The notes: generated by a model from the letters alone, not told the origin. A stretch of DNA of 64,000 nt from Neobacillus sp. PS3-40 (GCF_030915485.1 NZ_CP133266.1:4158001-4222000), one strand, 5' to 3'; counted from the stretch's first letter, positions 7,746 to 16,322 are shown. A program made the numbers and translations.

Positions 7746-8369
7746 ATGGAATTAAATTTAGAGCAAGTACAATCGTATCTAGAAACAAATAAGGAAAATG
7801 ATGATGTGAAAACTTATCTCGGAAAACTTTCTACACCAAATACAGATGGGGTAAAAGGGTTCTTGGAAAGTAATGAAGATGGGAAAAAATTATTTCAATC
7901 ATTGTCGGATTCAAAAGTAACTCAAGGTATTGATTCATTCAAAAAGAATAATCTTCAGAAGTTACTTGATGATGAAATCAAAAAAAGGTTTCCTGAAAAA
8001 GATGAAAAGGATATTCAATTGGAGAATATCAAAGCTGAGTTAGCAAAGATTCAATCTGAAAAAGTGAGAGAATCATTGACAAATAAAGCTATGAAAATAG
8101 CTAATGAGCAGAAACTTCCACTTGATTTAGTTGAATACTTTATTGGTGAAGATGAGGATAAAACAACTTCCAATCTTACAAAATTAAAAAGTGTATTTGA
8201 AAATCATATTCAATCAATGGTTGAAGAAAAATTAAAAGAATCTGGTACTAATCTAAAAGATGGTACCAAGAAGACTGTTTTAACTCTTGAATCAATTAAG
8301 GCAATGTCTGAAGAAGATATGCTTAAAAATTGGGATTCTGTTCAAGAATTCTTGAAAAACAATAAGTAG
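7746..8369 (+). CDS. Phage scaffold protein (DUF4355-like)
   Basis: A 207-residue, highly charged helical protein placed directly before the coat protein, the usual place for a scaffold. Residues 65-115 form a long coiled coil (KKRFPEKDEKDIQLENIKAE). Its tail resembles DUF4355 scaffolds. A frame upstream reaches 7722, but TGGAGG near 7732 sets ATG 7746. The 134-base gap before it holds no other gene. Confidence 0.75.
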   Translation: MELNLEQVQSYLETNKENDDVKTYLGKLSTPNTDGVKGFLESNEDGKKLFQSLSDSKVTQGIDSFKKNNLQKLLDDEIKKRFPEKDEKDIQLENIKAELAKIQSEKVRESLTNKAMKIANEQKLPLDLVEYFIGEDEDKTTSNLTKLKSVFENHIQSMVEEKLKESGTNLKDGTKKTVLTLESIKAMSEEDMLKNWDSVQEFLKNNK

Positions 8370-8373
8370 TTTT

Positions 8374-8404
8374 TTAGACGTACAAATTGTATGTCTTTTT
8401 ATTT
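8374..8404 (+). terminator. Terminator or attenuator after the scaffold gene
   Basis: AGACGTAC pairs with GTATGTCT around AAATT and is followed by TTTTTATTTT. It lies inside the head operon, so it is probably leaky or overcome by antitermination. Confidence 0.6.
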
Positions 8405-8470
8405 TGTCTTTCGGGCTAGACACAAAAGAAGCACTATACATAAATTAGAAAAGGTTAAGGTGATTTTATA

Positions 8471-9298
8471 ATGTCAGTACAAAATTTCATTCCTACAGTT
8501 TGGTCAGCAAAATTAAACGAGTCTTTAAAGAAATCTCTAGTATTTGGTAATGTTGTTAATTCAGATTATCAGGGAGATGTAAAATTCGGTAACACTGTAA
8601 AAATTAACACAATTGGTGCAATTACAATCGGTGATTATGATAAGTCTACTGGAACTGGTGATCCTCAAGAACTTAATTCTTCTCAAACCACATTATTAAT
8701 TGACCAACAAAAGTTCTTTAATTTTAAAGTGGAAGATATTGATAAAGCACAAAGTAACGTAGGTCTTCTCTCGGGTGCAATGGTTGAAGCAGGTTTTGGT
8801 TTAGCTGATGAGGCTGATCAGTATATTGCTAATTTTTATACTGAAGTAGTAGCAGGAAATACAATTGGTAGTGATGCTACTCCAGTCGTGCCTACAAAAG
8901 ATAATGCATATGATTATTTAGTTGATTTAGGCGTTAAACTTTCTGAAGCCAATGCTCCAAAATCCGACCGTTTTGTTGTTGTTCCTGAATTTTATTACGG
9001 ACTACTTCAAAAGGATGCTCGTTTTACTAAAGATCCAGCAGTTCTTGCAACTGGATATATCGGTAATGTTAATGGAATGACTGTTTATACTTCTAATAAT
9101 GTTGCTAATACAGCAGGTGCAAAATATAAAATTATGGCTGGTCATAAATCAGCGATTTCTTTTGCTTCTCAAATTGATTCTGTTGAAGCATACCGTCCTG
9201 AAAAATCTTTTTCTGATGCAATGAAAGGTCTTCAAGTTTACGGTGCTAAAGTCATTAAGCCTTCAGCATTGGCAGTCCTAACAGTAAATAAAGCTTAA
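8471..9298 (+). CDS. Major capsid protein (HK97-fold coat)
   Basis: A 275-residue coat protein. The start MSVQNFIPTVWSAKLNESLKK and the following strand/helix pattern (GDVKFGNTVKINTIGAITIG, then DQQKFFNFKVEDIDKAQS) match P22-type/HK97-fold coat proteins found with DUF4355 scaffolds. The C-terminus (YRPEKSFSDAMKGLQVYGAKVIKP) is typical of the family. No protease domain is fused or adjacent, which agrees with a separate scaffold. It is flanked on both sides by terminator-like hairpins, a pattern often seen around the most highly expressed virion gene. Confidence 0.88.
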   Translation: MSVQNFIPTVWSAKLNESLKKSLVFGNVVNSDYQGDVKFGNTVKINTIGAITIGDYDKSTGTGDPQELNSSQTTLLIDQQKFFNFKVEDIDKAQSNVGLLSGAMVEAGFGLADEADQYIANFYTEVVAGNTIGSDATPVVPTKDNAYDYLVDLGVKLSEANAPKSDRFVVVPEFYYGLLQKDARFTKDPAVLATGYIGNVNGMTVYTSNNVANTAGAKYKIMAGHKSAISFASQIDSVEAYRPEKSFSDAMKGLQVYGAKVIKPSALAVLTVNKA

Positions 9299-9306
9299 AT
9301 ATATTG

Positions 9307-9332
9307 AAGGGGGGTTCATTCCTCCCTTTTTA
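9307..9332 (+). terminator. Terminator or attenuator after the capsid gene
   Basis: GGGGGG pairs with CCTCCC (one G-T pair) around TTCATT and is followed by a T-run. Confidence 0.65.
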
Positions 9333-9359
9333 GTTTAAATAAGGTTGGTGATTAATTAA

Positions 9360-9515
9360 ATGTTTGTATTGAATAAAAAAACTGGTCTTACATGGGATGT
9401 AGAAGGTGAACTTCTAGAAAGATTGCTCAAATTAGATGACTATGAAAAAGTCAAAATAAAAGATCAATTAGAAAAGCCAAATCAATCGCCTAAAAAGACT
9501 GTTAAGAAAAAGTAG
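9360..9515 (+). CDS. Small basic protein after the capsid (51 aa)
   Basis: ATG 9360 opens a 51-residue frame that starts MFVLNKKTGLTWDVEGELLE and ends in a Lys-rich tail (PKKTVKKK). Its upstream signal (AAGGTTGGTG) is moderate. Very similar short proteins, with a rho-like N-terminal motif and basic tail, often sit between coat and connector genes in Firmicute siphoviruses. The function is unknown. The next gene starts 8 bases later. Confidence 0.6.
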   Translation: MFVLNKKTGLTWDVEGELLERLLKLDDYEKVKIKDQLEKPNQSPKKTVKKK

Positions 9516-9523
9516 GTGAGTAA

Positions 9524-9829
9524 ATGGATTATTTAACAAATGTAAAAATTCTACTCGAAATTGACGAATTGGATATTGAAAAAGATGGTTTATTAAACTT
9601 GTTTATTTTTAGAGCAATAGATTACACATTAGATTACTGTAAAATTAACGAGATTCCAACAAGCCTAAGTTCTGCTATTGAAGAAATGGCGGTGTTTCAG
9701 TATCGGCAAAGAGGAATTGAAAATGTTCAGTCTGAAAGTAAGGGAAGTTTAAGTGAATCCTATTTCAATGAATATTCACCGAGTATTATCAATAGGTTAA
9801 GGTCAAACCGAAGGGTTGTTATCCTATGA
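9524..9829 (+). CDS. Head-tail connector (gp15/gp6-like adaptor)
   Basis: A 101-residue helical protein in the position of the first head-tail adaptor. The features fit the phage connector family: a short acidic N-terminal helix, DYTLDYCKINEIPTSLSSAI, then EEMAVFQYRQRGIENVQSES and a conserved final Arg-rich stretch. GTAGGTGAG gives the ribosome site for ATG 9524. It overlaps the next gene by 4 bases (ATGA). Confidence 0.78.
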   Translation: MDYLTNVKILLEIDELDIEKDGLLNLFIFRAIDYTLDYCKINEIPTSLSSAIEEMAVFQYRQRGIENVQSESKGSLSESYFNEYSPSIINRLRSNRRVVIL

Positions 9830-10143
9830 GATTGACAAAAACCCTTTACATATTGGAAAAGATTCTTAGTACAACTCCAAGAGGTACCGATGAATACGGT
9901 AGAGCAGAATATGAAAATGTCCCAATATATACAGCCTTTCAGGGTGAAGTAGAGCCATTTAGTAACCGATTAGCAGAAACTAATTATGGTTTATTTGTTG
10001 ATTGTACTAATCGTCTTTTCTGTGAGCCAAATGCAAAAATTAAAGTGAAATCACTAATTGAATATAATGGTCAAGAATTCGAAATTATCGAATGTATGGA
10101 ATATGACAATCATTCTGAAGTCCTTATGAAGAAGGTGACATGA
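9826..10143 (+). CDS. Head closure / head-tail joining protein (gp16-like)
   Basis: A 105-residue beta-rich protein in the head-closure position. The pattern (AFQGEVEPFSNRLAETNYGLFVDCTNRLFC, then IKVKSLIEYNGQEFEIIECM) matches small stopper proteins of SPP1 gp16 type, which close the connector after packaging. It overlaps both neighbours by 4 bases, showing a translationally coupled operon. Confidence 0.7.
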   Translation: MRLTKTLYILEKILSTTPRGTDEYGRAEYENVPIYTAFQGEVEPFSNRLAETNYGLFVDCTNRLFCEPNAKIKVKSLIEYNGQEFEIIECMEYDNHSEVLMKKVT

Positions 10144-10550
10144 TGAGTCGTTTTCAAGATGCCATTGAGGATATGAAGAGAAAAAGGCAACAAACTTTAG
10201 AGGAAATTGCTACTTTTGTGGAAGCCGAAGCAAAGCAACGTGCTCCTGTTTTAACGGGTGATTTGCGTAGAAAAATTACTCATGTTACAGAGCATACTGA
10301 CGATGTTAGCCGTGCAAAGGTAGGGACAAATTTAGAGTATGCTCAAGCAGTTGAGGAAGGCTCTAAACCTCATAAGATTCACGGTAAAGATGGTAAGCCA
10401 TTGAGATTTAAAATTGACGGACATTGGGTAACTGTGGATGAAGTCAATCATCCTGGGACAAAAGCTCAACCATTTTTAATTCCAGCAATTACAGAAAATA
10501 CGGGAGAAATTCAAGCTAGGATTCAAAGGGGGATGAGTGTAAATGATTAA
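10140..10550 (+). CDS. HK97 gp10-family tail completion protein
   Basis: A 136-residue protein with the HK97 gp10 signature: EAKQRAPVLTGDLRRKI near residues 31-47, then VGTNLEYAQAVEEGSKPH and HPGTKAQPFLIPAI. The family acts at the head-tail junction or tail completion. It overlaps its neighbours by 4 and 8 bases. The call is firm because three conserved blocks are present in order. Confidence 0.88.
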   Translation: MMSRFQDAIEDMKRKRQQTLEEIATFVEAEAKQRAPVLTGDLRRKITHVTEHTDDVSRAKVGTNLEYAQAVEEGSKPHKIHGKDGKPLRFKIDGHWVTVDEVNHPGTKAQPFLIPAITENTGEIQARIQRGMSVND

Positions 10551-10929
10551 ATCTATCCTTAATTATCTTTTATCAGATACAGAATTATTAAATTTAATTG
10601 CTTATACTGATCAAAATAAACGTATCAATCCCTATGAACCTTTTGATAAAGAAGATTATCCATACATTGTGTATGAGGTTTCCCCATTTTTAGCGAGCGA
10701 GGGAACAACTCAATATCGTTGTGATATTCGAGTAACCACTCAAAATGTATTGTTGTTGGAGTCTATATCAAATAGGCTTCTTTTTTTATTTCATAAGAAA
10801 AAAACAGGTGTGAAAATTAATGATACAACCATCTATTCATCAAAACATGCTGGTGGGAGTGGAATTGTTTTTTATCCTGATTTTAAAATTTTCGAACAAA
10901 CATTGACTTTTAATATAAAAGCAATTTAG
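10543..10929 (+). CDS. Tail terminator / minor tail protein (gp17-like)
   Basis: A 128-residue protein in the tail-terminator slot between gp10-like and major tail genes. It shows the family features: short N-terminal helix (ILNYLLSDTELLNLI), then YPYIVYEV and a C-terminal strand pair (FKIFEQTLTFNI). Tail terminators cap the tube after its length is reached. Divergent sequence; the assignment leans on position and size. Confidence 0.65.
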   Translation: MIKSILNYLLSDTELLNLIAYTDQNKRINPYEPFDKEDYPYIVYEVSPFLASEGTTQYRCDIRVTTQNVLLLESISNRLLFLFHKKKTGVKINDTTIYSSKHAGGSGIVFYPDFKIFEQTLTFNIKAI

Positions 10930-10948
10930 AAAGGGTGTTATTAATAAT

Positions 10949-11758
10949 ATGACAGTAGCAGAAGATAATTATTTGTTAGGTAGTGGAGATTTATATATTG
11001 GTGTAGTTTCACCAACAGCAACAGAGGAAGAAATTACAGCAGCAATCAAAAATGTGGGAGCAATTAGCGGAGGAGCAGTTCTATCTTATAAGCCAAGCTT
11101 CTATGAAATTAAAGCAGCCAATAGAGGGACAATTGCCAGCATGAAGACTGATGAGGAAGTTACTTTTAAAAGTGGAGTTTTGACTTGGAATCTAGAAAAC
11201 ATTGAAAAACTAAGTGCGGCTTATTATTCTGAAGATACAACTAATGGTACCAGACGTGTAGGAGTAGGTGGAATGAAGAATGTTCCAGTAAACTATCTTC
11301 GATTTGTACATACAAAACCGGATGGTCTTACATTAACGGTAAATGTATTTAAAGCACAAGCACAATCTGGTTTTGAATTAACATTCGATAAAGAAAAAGA
11401 AACTGTTATTGACGCAGAGTTTAAGGCACTTGCCGTAACAAACAAGAATGACGGTAACTTAGTAGAAATTATTGAGCAAGTAGGTGTCCAACCAATACCG
11501 ACAGTTTTAGCAATTAGTCCTACAACTATGACTGTAGCATCATTACCTGCAATGGTTAAAGTAACTGGTACTAACTTCAATCCTGATAGTATCGTTTTTG
11601 CTGAACAATTTGATGGTGCACATGACCTTAAAACTTTCTATGATAGTCCAACTACTTTGTATGCAGAAGTTAAGGGATTAAGTGCGTCTAGCTATTCTAT
11701 TAATGTTAAAAATGGAACTCAGGTTACAGCGACAAGTAAGAGTTTAGTAATTTCATAA
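10949..11758 (+). CDS. Major tail tube protein with C-terminal Ig-like (IPT/TIG) domain
   Basis: A 269-residue tube subunit. Residues 1-180 are the tube domain (LGSGDLYIGVV, then RTIGTIASMKTDEEV-like strands and EKETVIDAEFKAL). Residues 185-269 form an Ig-like IPT/TIG domain: PTVLAISPTTMTVASLPAM, VTGTNFNPDSIVF and SYSINVKNG. Such domains stick out of the tail shaft and are thought to bind surface sugars. ATG 10949 follows AAAGGGTG. A terminator-like hairpin follows the gene. Confidence 0.85.
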   Translation: MTVAEDNYLLGSGDLYIGVVSPTATEEEITAAIKNVGAISGGAVLSYKPSFYEIKAANRGTIASMKTDEEVTFKSGVLTWNLENIEKLSAAYYSEDTTNGTRRVGVGGMKNVPVNYLRFVHTKPDGLTLTVNVFKAQAQSGFELTFDKEKETVIDAEFKALAVTNKNDGNLVEIIEQVGVQPIPTVLAISPTTMTVASLPAMVKVTGTNFNPDSIVFAEQFDGAHDLKTFYDSPTTLYAEVKGLSASSYSINVKNGTQVTATSKSLVIS

Positions 11759-11763
11759 TTTGA

Positions 11764-11790
11764 AAAGGGAAGGTATATCCTTCCTTTTTA
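11764..11790 (+). terminator. Terminator or attenuator after the tail tube gene
   Basis: GGAAGG (with flanking A/T pairs) pairs with CCTTCC around TATAT and runs into TTTTTA. Confidence 0.65.
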
Positions 11791-11826
11791 TAATTTATCA
11801 GAAAAATATAATGAGGTGAAAAAATA

Positions 11827-12165
11827 ATGGCTGAAATTATTGATTTAGATTTATTAGTGTCCGAACCAATCTCGTTTAAAATTGCAGGGGAAATTTATGA
11901 AATTCCGTCTTCCCTTACGACTGAAACTGTAATCAACTTAATGAATGTTGAACAACAAATTAAAAAAACAAAGGATATAGAAAAAATTCTAGGTCTTCAA
12001 GATAAAATGGTACTCATATTGTTTTCTCAATTAAATGATGTTAATGAAAATTGGGTAAGTAAGTTAAGTCAAACTCAAAAGAGTGCTATTGTCCAACACT
12101 ATAAAACTCGTATGAATGAAATTAATTCAAACCCAAACTCCTCCTCCCTTCCCTCCCAAGAATAG
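11827..12165 (+). CDS. Tail assembly chaperone, short form (gpG-like)
   Basis: A 112-residue chaperone that in siphoviruses holds the tape measure before tube assembly. It has the compact helical pattern of Firmicute gpG proteins (MAEIIDLDLLVSEPISFKIAG, later NVEQQIKKTKDIEKILGLQ and SQTQKSAIVQHYKTRM) and ends in a Ser/Asn/Pro-rich linker. The frame ends at 12165, but an overlapping -1 frame continues to the tape measure gene, giving the usual G/GT pair. GAGGTGAAAAA precedes ATG 11827. Confidence 0.8.
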   Translation: MAEIIDLDLLVSEPISFKIAGEIYEIPSSLTTETVINLMNVEQQIKKTKDIEKILGLQDKMVLILFSQLNDVNENWVSKLSQTQKSAIVQHYKTRMNEINSNPNSSSLPSQE

Positions 12166-12437
12166 AACAAGGGAAGGGTGATTTTAAACAGGAAGATGTT
12201 CAAATATTACCAAATATCGCATATTTGAATAGAAAAACAGGCATGGGATTTGAGCAATTAATGAAATTGCCTTATCCCATTTTTTTATCTTTTTTAAAAG
12301 AAAATCGACTTATGGATTTAAGAGAATCAGAAGACGGGCGTGAGTATTTAGCAAAAATTGATCGTCTAAATGTAACTACTCCAGATTTCAGCAAATTAAG
12401 CAAGTTAAGTGGTTTTAAAAAGGCAGGTGAGAATTAA
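12126..12437 (+). CDS. Tail assembly chaperone extension (GT part, via -1 frameshift)
   Basis: A frame open from 12126 to 12437 without a well-placed start of its own near the beginning (first ATG at 12243). It overlaps the end of the gpG-like gene in the -1 frame, exactly where a GT extension is expected. The conserved part reads NRKTGMGFEQLMKLPYPIF and ends with KAGEN. The product is best read as a fusion to the upstream chaperone. Its TAA overlaps the ATG of the tape measure by one base. Confidence 0.75.
   Translation, partial: FKPKLLLPSLPRIEQGKGDFKQEDVQILPNIAYLNRKTGMGFEQLMKLPYPIFLSFLKENRLMDLRESEDGREYLAKIDRLNVTTPDFSKLSKLSGFKKAGEN
12129..12138 (+). promoter_or_regulatory. Tandem -1 frameshift slippery heptamers
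   Basis: AAACCCA (12129-12135) and CCCAAAC (12132-12138) both have the X XXY YYZ form and both lie in the correct phase of the upstream frame (A AAC CCA and C CCA AAC). A -1 slip joins the chaperone to the frame ending at 12437. A stop follows 24 bases later in the zero frame. Confidence 0.7.
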
Positions 12438-14701
12438 TGAGTGAAAGTGCATTTGATTTAGGCTCATATGGAGCTGACCTAGTGTTAGATTCCTCTCAGT
12501 TTGAAACAAGTATGTCTAACGCAGAGTCACAACTTACCAACCATGAAGGCAAAACAAAAGGATGGGCTAAGAACATCGGAATGATTGCAACAGGAGCCGT
12601 AGCAGGTTTAGGTGTGGCATTGGCAGGTGCAGCAGTTGCAGGAGTAAAGATGGCAGATGATTTAAATAAAGCATTAAATGGTTTGCAGGCTAGTACAGGA
12701 AGTACCGATGAAGAAATGAAAGGCATGGGAGATAGCCTTAAAAATATATACAATAACAATTTTGGAGAATCCTTTGATGATATTGCTCAGTCAATGGCAT
12801 TGGTTAAGCAAAATACAGGATTAGCTGGAAAAGAGTTAGAGAGTGCAACTCAGAATGCTTTAATGCTTAGAGATACCTTTGATATGGATGTAGCAGGTTC
12901 GACCAACGCAGCCAATTCAATGATGAAACAATTTGGTATATCTTCAAAGGAAGCATTCAATCTAATTGCCCAAGGTGCACAAAATGGAGCGAATAAAAAC
13001 GGAGATTTGATTGATTCTCTTAATGAATATTCTCCTCAATTTAAGGCGATGGGATTCTCAGCAGAACAGTTTACAAACGTATTAATTGACGGTGCTAAGA
13101 ATGGTCAATTCAGTATTGATAAAGTTGGCGATGCGATGAAGGAATTTAATATTCGTTCAAAGGATCTTTCTACTACTTCATTGGATGCTTTCAAATCCTT
13201 AGGGATGAATGGCGAAAAAATGTCTGCTAGTTTTGCAAAAGGTGGAGAGAGTGCTCAGAAATCATTTAATCAAGTAATGACCTCGTTAAATGGCATAAAA
13301 GATCCTGTGGAAAAGAATCGAATTGGAGTTGAACTATTCGGCACCCAATTTGAAGATTTGGAAGCGAAAGGGATTGCAGCTTTAGGGAATATTGGAAACA
13401 CTGCTTCATTATCCAAAGATGCTTTAGGTGAAATTAACAAAGTTAAATACAGCTCATTTGGCGACGCAATCGAAGGTATAAAAAGAAATCTCCTCACTGG
13501 TCTACTTGAACCGATGCAAAAAAATGTTCTTCCAATCCTTTCTGATTTTGCAAATTGGATTTCAGCACATATGCCACAAATAGAAGCTACAATTTCCACT
13601 GTCTTTAGTGCGATTGGTACTGTAATTGGAGGCTTTATTAGTGTAGTTAAGGGTATTATTTCAGTTTTTCAAGAAACTGATTCCTCGACAAATTCTTCCT
13701 TTTCAAAAGTTAGGGATACCATTTCCACAATCCTCGGAACAATAAAAGGTATTATTTTCGATATAACTTCAGCCATAAAAATACTTTGGCAAAAATATGG
13801 TGAGGACATCATGAAATATGCGAAAACAGCATGGGAAAATATATCAACAGTTATTTCAGGTGTGCTTCAAGTGATCCGTGGAATTGTTCAGGTTGTCACA
13901 GGATTGCTCACAGGAGATTGGGATAAAGCGTGGAAAGGAATAAAGAATATTGTTTTGGGTGTCCTTACAGCTATTAAGGGTTTATTAGACCAATACCTGA
14001 ATATGTATAAGGCTGTGGTAAATACAGTAATGACAGTTATTTCTAATATTTTCAAGACTATTTGGGAAGGCATTAAATCGACTGTTACGAAAGTTGCTTC
14101 GGATATTTATTCGGGTGTAAAGGGTAAATTTGAAACTTTGAGTTCATCTATATCTTCTATTTTCAGTAGCATTTGGTCTACAGCTAAGACTATTTTTGGG
14201 AAAATTAAGGATGCCATAACATCACCAATAGAGACAGCAAAAAGTACCGTTTTAGGTTTAATTGATAAAATTAAGGGAGCATTCAATTTTACCTGGTCTT
14301 TGCCTAAACTAAAACTTCCCCATGTTAGCGTTGATATGAAGAAGAATTCTCTAGGTATTCCATATCCTGACTTTGATATATCGTGGTATAAGACAGGTTC
14401 TTATTTTAACAAACCTTCAATTGTAGGTCTTGGTGAATCTGGCGGTGAGGTAATATTACCCGTGGAAAATGAAAATTATATGGCTCCGTTTGCTGACGCT
14501 GTTTATGATAGGCTGGCTACTAATTTATTAAAGCGTGCATCAAATAATAATGTCTCAGCTTCCACTCAAACCATTAATTTAAATCCTAATTTCAAGTTTG
14601 AAGTTACTGATAATAGTGGTTCATTTGATGCGAGAAAAATAACAAAAATGGTTACCGATGAAATGATGAATATGATGAAACCATACGGTTTTATTAGATA
14701 A
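12437..14701 (+). CDS. Tail tape measure protein
   Basis: A 754-residue tape measure that sets tail length. Residues 55-320 contain the TP901-type core (LVKQNTGLAGKELESATQNA, AANSMMKQFGISSKEAFNL, NEYSPQFKAMGFSAEQF). The middle has hydrophobic membrane-like helices (TVFSAIGTVIGGFISVVKGI and similar), and the C-terminus has the GLGESGGEVILPVENENYM motif. ATG 12437 overlaps the previous stop by one base. At about 1.5 Angstrom per residue the tail would be roughly 110 nm. Unusually, it is the last structural gene: a terminator follows instead of a Dit/Tal module. Confidence 0.9.
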   Translation: MSESAFDLGSYGADLVLDSSQFETSMSNAESQLTNHEGKTKGWAKNIGMIATGAVAGLGVALAGAAVAGVKMADDLNKALNGLQASTGSTDEEMKGMGDSLKNIYNNNFGESFDDIAQSMALVKQNTGLAGKELESATQNALMLRDTFDMDVAGSTNAANSMMKQFGISSKEAFNLIAQGAQNGANKNGDLIDSLNEYSPQFKAMGFSAEQFTNVLIDGAKNGQFSIDKVGDAMKEFNIRSKDLSTTSLDAFKSLGMNGEKMSASFAKGGESAQKSFNQVMTSLNGIKDPVEKNRIGVELFGTQFEDLEAKGIAALGNIGNTASLSKDALGEINKVKYSSFGDAIEGIKRNLLTGLLEPMQKNVLPILSDFANWISAHMPQIEATISTVFSAIGTVIGGFISVVKGIISVFQETDSSTNSSFSKVRDTISTILGTIKGIIFDITSAIKILWQKYGEDIMKYAKTAWENISTVISGVLQVIRGIVQVVTGLLTGDWDKAWKGIKNIVLGVLTAIKGLLDQYLNMYKAVVNTVMTVISNIFKTIWEGIKSTVTKVASDIYSGVKGKFETLSSSISSIFSSIWSTAKTIFGKIKDAITSPIETAKSTVLGLIDKIKGAFNFTWSLPKLKLPHVSVDMKKNSLGIPYPDFDISWYKTGSYFNKPSIVGLGESGGEVILPVENENYMAPFADAVYDRLATNLLKRASNNNVSASTQTINLNPNFKFEVTDNSGSFDARKITKMVTDEMMNMMKPYGFIR

Positions 14702-14714
14702 ATAAACAAATATA

Positions 14715-14772
14715 AGGCTAAAATCAATTGAATCCTAATGGGTTCGTGTTAATTGATTTTAGCCTTTTTTTT
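14715..14772 (+). terminator. Strong terminator ending the virion operon
   Basis: A 14-bp perfect stem (14715-14728 with 14751-14764) is followed by eight T. It closes the structural operon directly after the tape measure. Confidence 0.9.
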
Positions 14773-14869
14773 CATTTTAGGATGAATCGTAAGGGGATAG
14801 AATTCAAACGATTATTTCACGTTAATTTTACGTTTAAAATCAATTCTAATTATTAATTTAAGCTACTAT

Positions 14870-15022
14870 TTATTTAAACAATTTCCCCAAAAGCCTACCT
14901 GATAATTTACCAGCAATTCTTCTTTCTACTCTTTTACCAACTTTCCCTTTTTTGATTGCATTAACATCTCCTAAAATTTTTGCGGTTCCGTATAGTAAAC
15001 TTCTAAACTTATTTATGGACAT
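14870..15022 (-). CDS. Small highly basic protein (50 aa)
   Basis: On the minus strand, AGGAGG at 15031-15038 precedes ATG 15022 with good spacing. The product, MSINKFRSLLYGTAKILGDV followed by a Lys/Arg/Gly-rich half (KKGKVGKRVERRIAGKLSG), carries a strong positive charge. Short proteins with this DVNAIKKGKVGKR pattern are familiar to me from Bacillus mobile elements, without known function. Nucleic-acid or membrane binding is an inference from charge. It is the first minus-strand gene in the element. Confidence 0.7.
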   Translation of the reverse strand: MSINKFRSLLYGTAKILGDVNAIKKGKVGKRVERRIAGKLSGRLLGKLFK

Positions 15023-15160
15023 TTTGACAATCCTCCTTTATCCATTTATTGCTAATTATATCATGAAAAATTACAATTAAATGACTAATCCCAAAATTTA
15101 TACTTATTAGGAAATATATCCATTATACTAAAGTTAGATTTTGGGAGGAGGGAATACATA

Positions 15161-16270
15161 TTGAAAAAGTTTAGTGTTTTTGTTTTATCTATCATTTTAC
15201 TTCTAGGATTAATATTACCAGTTACCCCAGTTAATGCAGCTAGTAGTCCTTATTGTGATCAATATAAAGGTGTTAAGAAAATTTGGTGGAATGGAATGGA
15301 TCTAAGGTCTGGTCAAATAGGTAGATTGATCGTATTAAAAAATACCCCATTATATAAATTTTCCGGAACTGCAAAGGTTATTGCTCGGTATTTAAAGCCA
15401 GGTGAGTTTTATCGAATTTATGCTTTTAAACCTGGAAGTTTAAGTGTTGGTGGAGGATTGTTTGTAGATAGAGATTATGTGAAATATGAAACTCCGAGTA
15501 AGAACAAAATTGATGCTGTCAAATGTATTAATGGTACCTATTTAGAGAGTCCACCAGTTGTTGTGGTTCCTACGCCAACACCTAAAGAACCAAAGTATCC
15601 TGTAGATATAAAAACGCCTGAATTAAAAGACCTTTACGATAAAGTAATGAATTTAAACACGAAGGTTTCGTCAGGCAAATATAAAACATATTCTGAATTA
15701 TTTGATGAGTATCAAGAAATTGATAAGATTATAATGTCAGCCCCATATAATATACCTTCTGGTAGCATATTAATCCCTTTTTATAATGTAATGGATTTTA
15801 AATACAGAGTAAGGAATCCCAAAATTATTGTCACCTTTAGTAATAATGAAAAATTTATTTTAGATACGTTTCTTTCGACTATACGGTTCACCGACAATAA
15901 GTATTATTTTCAGTTTAACTATCTTGAACAAATTTATAAGATTTTATCAGATTCATACTATATTAATTATAATTCTAATTATCCAGCAGGCATTTTAGGG
16001 AATATTCACGGTAATGGTGCTGTTCCTACACAAAAAGTTTTTCTAAATCCTAGTGATATAAATTCTAAGTATTACTTTGAATATACTTTCCAGTTTAAAG
16101 ACAATAAAGATAAAAAAATTGTTAGTTACAGAGATAGGTACAGTGATTACCTATATCCACCAATAACAATTGAGGAACTTATTGATGGTTTAGGTGTAAA
16201 GGCAGAAGTTACTGTATCAGATACTAACATTTTTGAAATTAAATTATTGGATAAGTTACCAAATAAATAG
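15161..16270 (+). CDS. Secreted protein, unknown function
   Basis: A 369-residue exported protein. The N-terminus is a clear signal peptide (MKKFSVFVLSIILLLGLILP, cleavage likely after PVNAA). Residues 35-125 resemble an SH3-like beta domain with two Cys at either end (PYCDQY and AVKCING). A Pro/Thr/Val linker (PPVVVVPTPTPKEPKYP) leads to a C-terminal domain of about 220 residues that I do not recognise. TTG 15161 follows GGGAGGAGGG. It has its own transcription unit between two terminators. It could be a surface or exclusion factor carried as lysogenic-conversion cargo, but that is a guess. Confidence 0.7.
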   Translation: MKKFSVFVLSIILLLGLILPVTPVNAASSPYCDQYKGVKKIWWNGMDLRSGQIGRLIVLKNTPLYKFSGTAKVIARYLKPGEFYRIYAFKPGSLSVGGGLFVDRDYVKYETPSKNKIDAVKCINGTYLESPPVVVVPTPTPKEPKYPVDIKTPELKDLYDKVMNLNTKVSSGKYKTYSELFDEYQEIDKIIMSAPYNIPSGSILIPFYNVMDFKYRVRNPKIIVTFSNNEKFILDTFLSTIRFTDNKYYFQFNYLEQIYKILSDSYYINYNSNYPAGILGNIHGNGAVPTQKVFLNPSDINSKYYFEYTFQFKDNKDKKIVSYRDRYSDYLYPPITIEELIDGLGVKAEVTVSDTNIFEIKLLDKLPNK

Positions 16271-16290
16271 TATTAATCTATATTTTAAAA

Positions 16291-16322
16291 TAAAGCCCCT
16301 TCTCAATCGAGAGGGGCTTTAT
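16291..16322. terminator. Bidirectional terminator between convergent genes
   Basis: AAAGCCCCT pairs with AGGGGCTTT around TCTCAATCGAG. It serves the plus-strand secreted protein gene and overlaps the last codons of the minus-strand gene. Confidence 0.8.

Noticed and set aside
12496-13599. Minus-strand frames opposite the tape measure gene
   Set aside because: They are shadow frames of the long plus-strand coding sequence and lack ribosome sites.
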